From NCBI RefSeq assembly GCF_013201605.1, contig NZ_CP053848.1, forward strand, positions 1,488,001 through 1,552,000: DNA of 64,000 nucleotides. Direction: 5' to 3'. The notes beneath the pieces were generated by a model. That model was not told the origin of the DNA and searched no databases. It saw nothing but the letters and a program-made list of their open reading frames with translations. The position numbers were made by a program, and so were the translations under genes. This stretch comes from Campylobacter ornithocola. GTDB taxonomy: Bacteria > Campylobacterota > Campylobacteria > Campylobacterales > Campylobacteraceae. Below are positions 61,505 through 64,000 of this stretch, piece after piece. How positions within the stretch are numbered: the first letter of the stretch is position 1; each line of letters begins with the position of its first letter.

Positions 61505-62169
61505 AATTTTCCTAATTTTTCTAATGCAATTTTTGCACATTGTTGCTGTGCTTCTTTTTTGCTACCTGCTGTAGACCTTGCTACCTCTATGCCTTGAATT
61601 TTCACTGCAATTTCGAATTGCTTTTTATGATCAGGCCCAAAAGCTTTTACTACTATATACTCAGGAGTTCCTGCCATATTTGCTTGTGTGATTTCTTGCA
61701 ATCTTGTTTTATAATCTTTAAACAAACTTTGCGTATCAATATGTGGATAAACCTCGTTGAGCAAATTTAACGCTATATCTTTAGTTTTTTCAAAACCTAT
61801 TTCTAAATACAAAGCCCCCATTAATGCCTCAAAAGCATCTGAAAGTATAGAAGGCTTATTACGCCCATCGTTATTTTCTTCCGCAATAGACATAAAAATA
61901 CATTCCCCAAGATCTAATTTTTGTGCTAAGGTTGCAAAAGATTTTTCATTTACCAAAGCTGCTCTAAGTTTAGAAAGGTTTCCTTCTGAATCTTTTTGAA
62001 ATTTAAAAAACAAAAATTCCCCTACTACTAAGTCCATCACAGCATCACCTAAAAACTCTAATCTTTCGTTATTATAAGGCTTTTTATAACTTTTATGTGT
62101 CAAAGCTTCGATGAGTAATTGCTCATTTTTAAAACAATATTTTAGTCTTTCTTGAAGTTTTTTAAGCAT
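61501..62169 (-). CDS. rnc: Ribonuclease III
   Basis: Double-stranded RNA endonuclease that matures rRNA. Signature [19 protein letters not shown] with catalytic acidic residues around 35-42, and a second site near 110-118 ([13 protein letters not shown]). The C-terminal ~70 residues are a dsRBD ([35 protein letters not shown]). 222 residues. Confidence 0.97.
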   Translation of the reverse strand: MLKKLQERLKYCFKNEQLLIEALTHKSYKKPYNNERLEFLGDAVMDLVVGEFLFFKFQKDSEGNLSKLRAALVNEKSFATLAQKLDLGECIFMSIAEENNDGRNKPSILSDAFEALMGALYLEIGFEKTKDIALNLLNEVYPHIDTQSLFKDYKTRLQEITQANMAGTPEYIVVKAFGPDHKKQFEIAVKIQGIEVARSTAGSKKEAQQQCAKIALEKLGKL

Positions 62170-62602
62170 TTATTGACCTTTCTTTTTGGAGCTTTAAGGC
62201 TGCATTTCTTGCTAGTTCATCACAACGCTCATTCAACTCATGACCATTGTGCGCTTTAACCCAAAAAGCAGTTATTTTATGATCTTTAGCTACATTTAAA
62301 TACTCTTTCCAAAGATCAATATTTTTTTTACCTTTAAAATCTTTTTTTATCCAATCTTGAAGCCACTCATTAATACTTTGAACCATTAAATTTGAATCTG
62401 TATATAATTTTATCTCACACGGTTCTTTTAAAGCTTTTAAAGCTTCTATAATAGCCATTAACTCCATACGATTGTTTGTTGTATTCTCACATGCTCCACT
62501 TTGTTCTTTTTGATAATTTTTGTAAGTTAAAATATAAGCCCATCCTCCAAAACCAGGGTTATTTAAACAAGAGCCATCGGTATAAATTTCAATATTTTTC
62601 AA
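62162..62602 (-). CDS. rnhA: Ribonuclease HI
   Basis: Cleaves RNA in RNA-DNA hybrids. Catalytic residues D9 ([12 protein letters not shown]), E47 (NNRMELMA), D69 (LYTDSN) and D128 (NERCDELAR) are all present. 146 residues. It overlaps rnc by 8 bases. Confidence 0.97.
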   Translation of the reverse strand: MKNIEIYTDGSCLNNPGFGGWAYILTYKNYQKEQSGACENTTNNRMELMAIIEALKALKEPCEIKLYTDSNLMVQSINEWLQDWIKKDFKGKKNIDLWKEYLNVAKDHKITAFWVKAHNGHELNERCDELARNAALKLQKERSINA

Positions 62603-63561
62603 GCTTTTACCTCATAATAAATCTCACATTTTCCAAATTCATAACAAAATGGGCAATGATAAAAAAACAAAGGATTTTGATTTTTACAATTATTACACAC
62701 ATAGGTAAAGCTAAGATTTGCACTTAGTTCATTATCGTTTAAAATTTTTAAAATTTTTAATTTATGATTTTTAATAGGAATGGATTTTGTGCTTAAATTT
62801 TTTGCATAAAAAAACTCATGATATTTTTCATCTTCAAGATTAAGCGGATTTTTACACTCATTAAGCAAATCAATAACATTTTCAAATTTAGGCATTTGAG
62901 TGAGTTTATCCTTATAATACAAAAAGCAAAGTCTTAAAATATACTCATTATCCTTACTTAAAGCTAAAATTTCTTTTACTTTTTGCTCTTGCTCTTTAGA
63001 GCTAGCTTGAGTCTTTAAAGCTTTTATTAAAGCTTTTTCTGCATATATATTTTCTCCAAGCTCAAACAAACATTCTAAAACATCTAAAACTTTATCATAG
63101 TCTTTAAGTTTTAAATATACAATTTTTAAAAGTTTTAAGCTTTCTTTATTGCGTGCTTTGATTTTCAAAGCATTTAGTAAAGCTTCCACGCTACGCTCTA
63201 AAAACCCTGCCTTAAGATAAACTTGTGCTAAAGAAAAAAAGATAAATTCTTTTTGATTAGCTTCATTTGATTTTTGCAAAGCTATAAGATAGATCCCTAC
63301 AGCTTTTTCAAATTCTCCACTTTTGGTAAAAATTTGGGCTAAAAAATTTAAATTTTCTATACTTAAATTAGCATTTTTTAAAATTTGTTGATGTGTGGAG
63401 TTGATTTCAAATTTCTTTACAAAACGATCAAGTTTACTTTTTTGATCTTTACTTGCAAAAATACGCCATATATAATGCGAACTAGCGATGATAAAAACCA
63501 AAGCTGTTAAAACAATAAGACCAAACAAAGGATCGCGGTATTCCACAAAGAAAAAATCCAT
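62599..63561 (-). CDS. LapB/YciM-like TPR protein with zinc-ribbon end
   Basis: 320 residues. One N-terminal membrane helix (LFGLIVLTALVFIIASSHYI), then about six TPR-like helical pairs (FAQIFTKSGEFEKAVGIYLI, FFSLAQVYLKAGFLERSVEA, KDYDKVLDVLECLFELG), and a C-terminal C289-x2-C292 / C303-x2-C306 pair (rubredoxin-like). This order of parts is that of E. coli LapB, which controls LpxC and LPS synthesis. That is architecture only. It is 4 bases overlapped with rnhA; the dnaG gene diverges from it. Confidence 0.82.
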   Translation of the reverse strand: MDFFFVEYRDPLFGLIVLTALVFIIASSHYIWRIFASKDQKSKLDRFVKKFEINSTHQQILKNANLSIENLNFLAQIFTKSGEFEKAVGIYLIALQKSNEANQKEFIFFSLAQVYLKAGFLERSVEALLNALKIKARNKESLKLLKIVYLKLKDYDKVLDVLECLFELGENIYAEKALIKALKTQASSKEQEQKVKEILALSKDNEYILRLCFLYYKDKLTQMPKFENVIDLLNECKNPLNLEDEKYHEFFYAKNLSTKSIPIKNHKLKILKILNDNELSANLSFTYVCNNCKNQNPLFFYHCPFCYEFGKCEIYYEVKA

Positions 63562-63611
63562 AATCTTGCAACTTAATTTTCAAATTTATGACAATTATAG
63601 CTAAATGCTTA

Positions 63612-63617
63612 TATAAT
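63612..63617 (+). promoter_or_regulatory. -10 box of dnaG
   Basis: TATAAT in the 74-base gap between the divergent TPR-protein gene and dnaG, 18 bases before the dnaG ATG, with AAGG as ribosome site (63625-63628). The short leader is unusual but plausible. Confidence 0.5.
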
Positions 63618-63635
63618 TTTCTTTAAGGTTTAAAG

Positions 63636-64000
63636 ATGATAGAACAAGCAAGTATAGAACAACTTTTACAAAAAACAGATATTGTTGATATCATAGCTCA
63701 TTATGTTGAAGTAAAAAAACAAGGCTCGGGTTATGTATGCGTTTGCCCTTTTCATGATGATAAAAATCCTAGTATGCATATTAATTCCATTAAGGGGTTT
63801 TATCATTGTTTTGCATGCAAGGCTGGGGGAAATGTTTTTAAATTTGTTATGGATTATGAGAAATTAAACTTTGTTGAAGCGGTGGAAAAAGTTGCCTCGT
63901 GGAGTAATTTCTCACTTACTTATACTTCAAAAAAACAAGGCAATAAAAAATCTATCATTCACATTTTACCCACTCTTAATGCCTTTTATAAACAAAATTT
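63636..64000 (+). CDS. dnaG: DNA primase DnaG, N-terminus
   Basis: Synthesises RNA primers for replication. The first 121 codons are present; the gene runs off the right edge. The CHC2 zinc domain is complete: C37-x2-H40 (CPFHDDKNPSMHIN) and C58-x2-C61 (FYHCFACKAGGNVFKFV). The TOPRIM catalytic domain lies beyond the window. Confidence 0.96.
   Translation, partial: MIEQASIEQLLQKTDIVDIIAHYVEVKKQGSGYVCVCPFHDDKNPSMHINSIKGFYHCFACKAGGNVFKFVMDYEKLNFVEAVEKVASWSNFSLTYTSKKQGNKKSIIHILPTLNAFYKQN

Overview
The window is AT-rich, densely packed Campylobacter DNA. The evidence for Campylobacter is: a complex I operon with two unrelated small genes where nuoE and nuoF should be; pflA directly behind it; a NikZYXWV-type nickel transporter; tandem nhaA genes; a 16S-tRNA-Ala-tRNA-Ile-23S-5S rRNA operon; sigma-54 and sigma-28 flagellar promoters; and many TAATG/ATGA stop-start overlaps. 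The gene neighbourhoods fit the genus, and I infer something near the C. lari group. Species cannot be settled by eye.

Layout. 1-3236 (minus): queE (cut by the window edge), moaA, two small hypothetical genes and a UbiA-family prenyltransferase. 3306-4181 (plus): miaA. 4172-19962 (minus): the nuoABCD-x-y-GHIJKLMN operon, ending in the flagellar gene pflA. 20082-24758 (minus): nikZYXWV. 24798-32174 (minus): an accessory block with a fused type IIG restriction-modification enzyme, a translationally coupled pentapeptide-repeat membrane protein made of recently duplicated modules, and a PD-(D/E)XK nuclease-like protein. 32311-37719 (minus): one complete rRNA operon with visible processing stems, a leader boxA-like element and a promoter. 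38046-39042: a 10-G tract and an orphan membrane-anchored hypothetical. 39147-39583: five tRNAs (Leu, Arg, Arg, His, Pro) behind a strong promoter. 39669-49361 (minus): terC, purN, nnr, rmuC, a NYN-LOTUS protein, comM, def, a degenerate-GGDEF protein, clpP and tig. 49470-58662 (plus): folE, fliI, three small genes each behind its own flagellar-type promoter, nifS, nifU, nhaA1, nhaA2, tRNA-Glu and a GNAT acetyltransferase. 58659-63561 (minus): a TRIC-family membrane protein, an ATP-grasp-like protein, aroC, rnc, rnhA and a LapB-like TPR protein. 63636-64000 (plus): the start of dnaG.

How it works together. Complex I and menaquinone-type prenylation serve respiration. NifS and NifU build Fe-S clusters, which complex I, MoaA and QueE need. 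fliI, pflA and the promoter-tagged trio at 51354-53353 belong to the flagellar programme.

The parts most likely to hold undescribed biology are the flagellar trio (sigma-54, sigma-28, sigma-54 promoters in 0.8 kb, encoding proteins with no function I recognise apart from a YjfB-like 59-residue peptide) and the restriction enzyme coupled to a modular pentapeptide-repeat membrane protein. No CRISPR array, insertion sequence or prophage was seen. All family assignments come from reading motifs; no database search was run.
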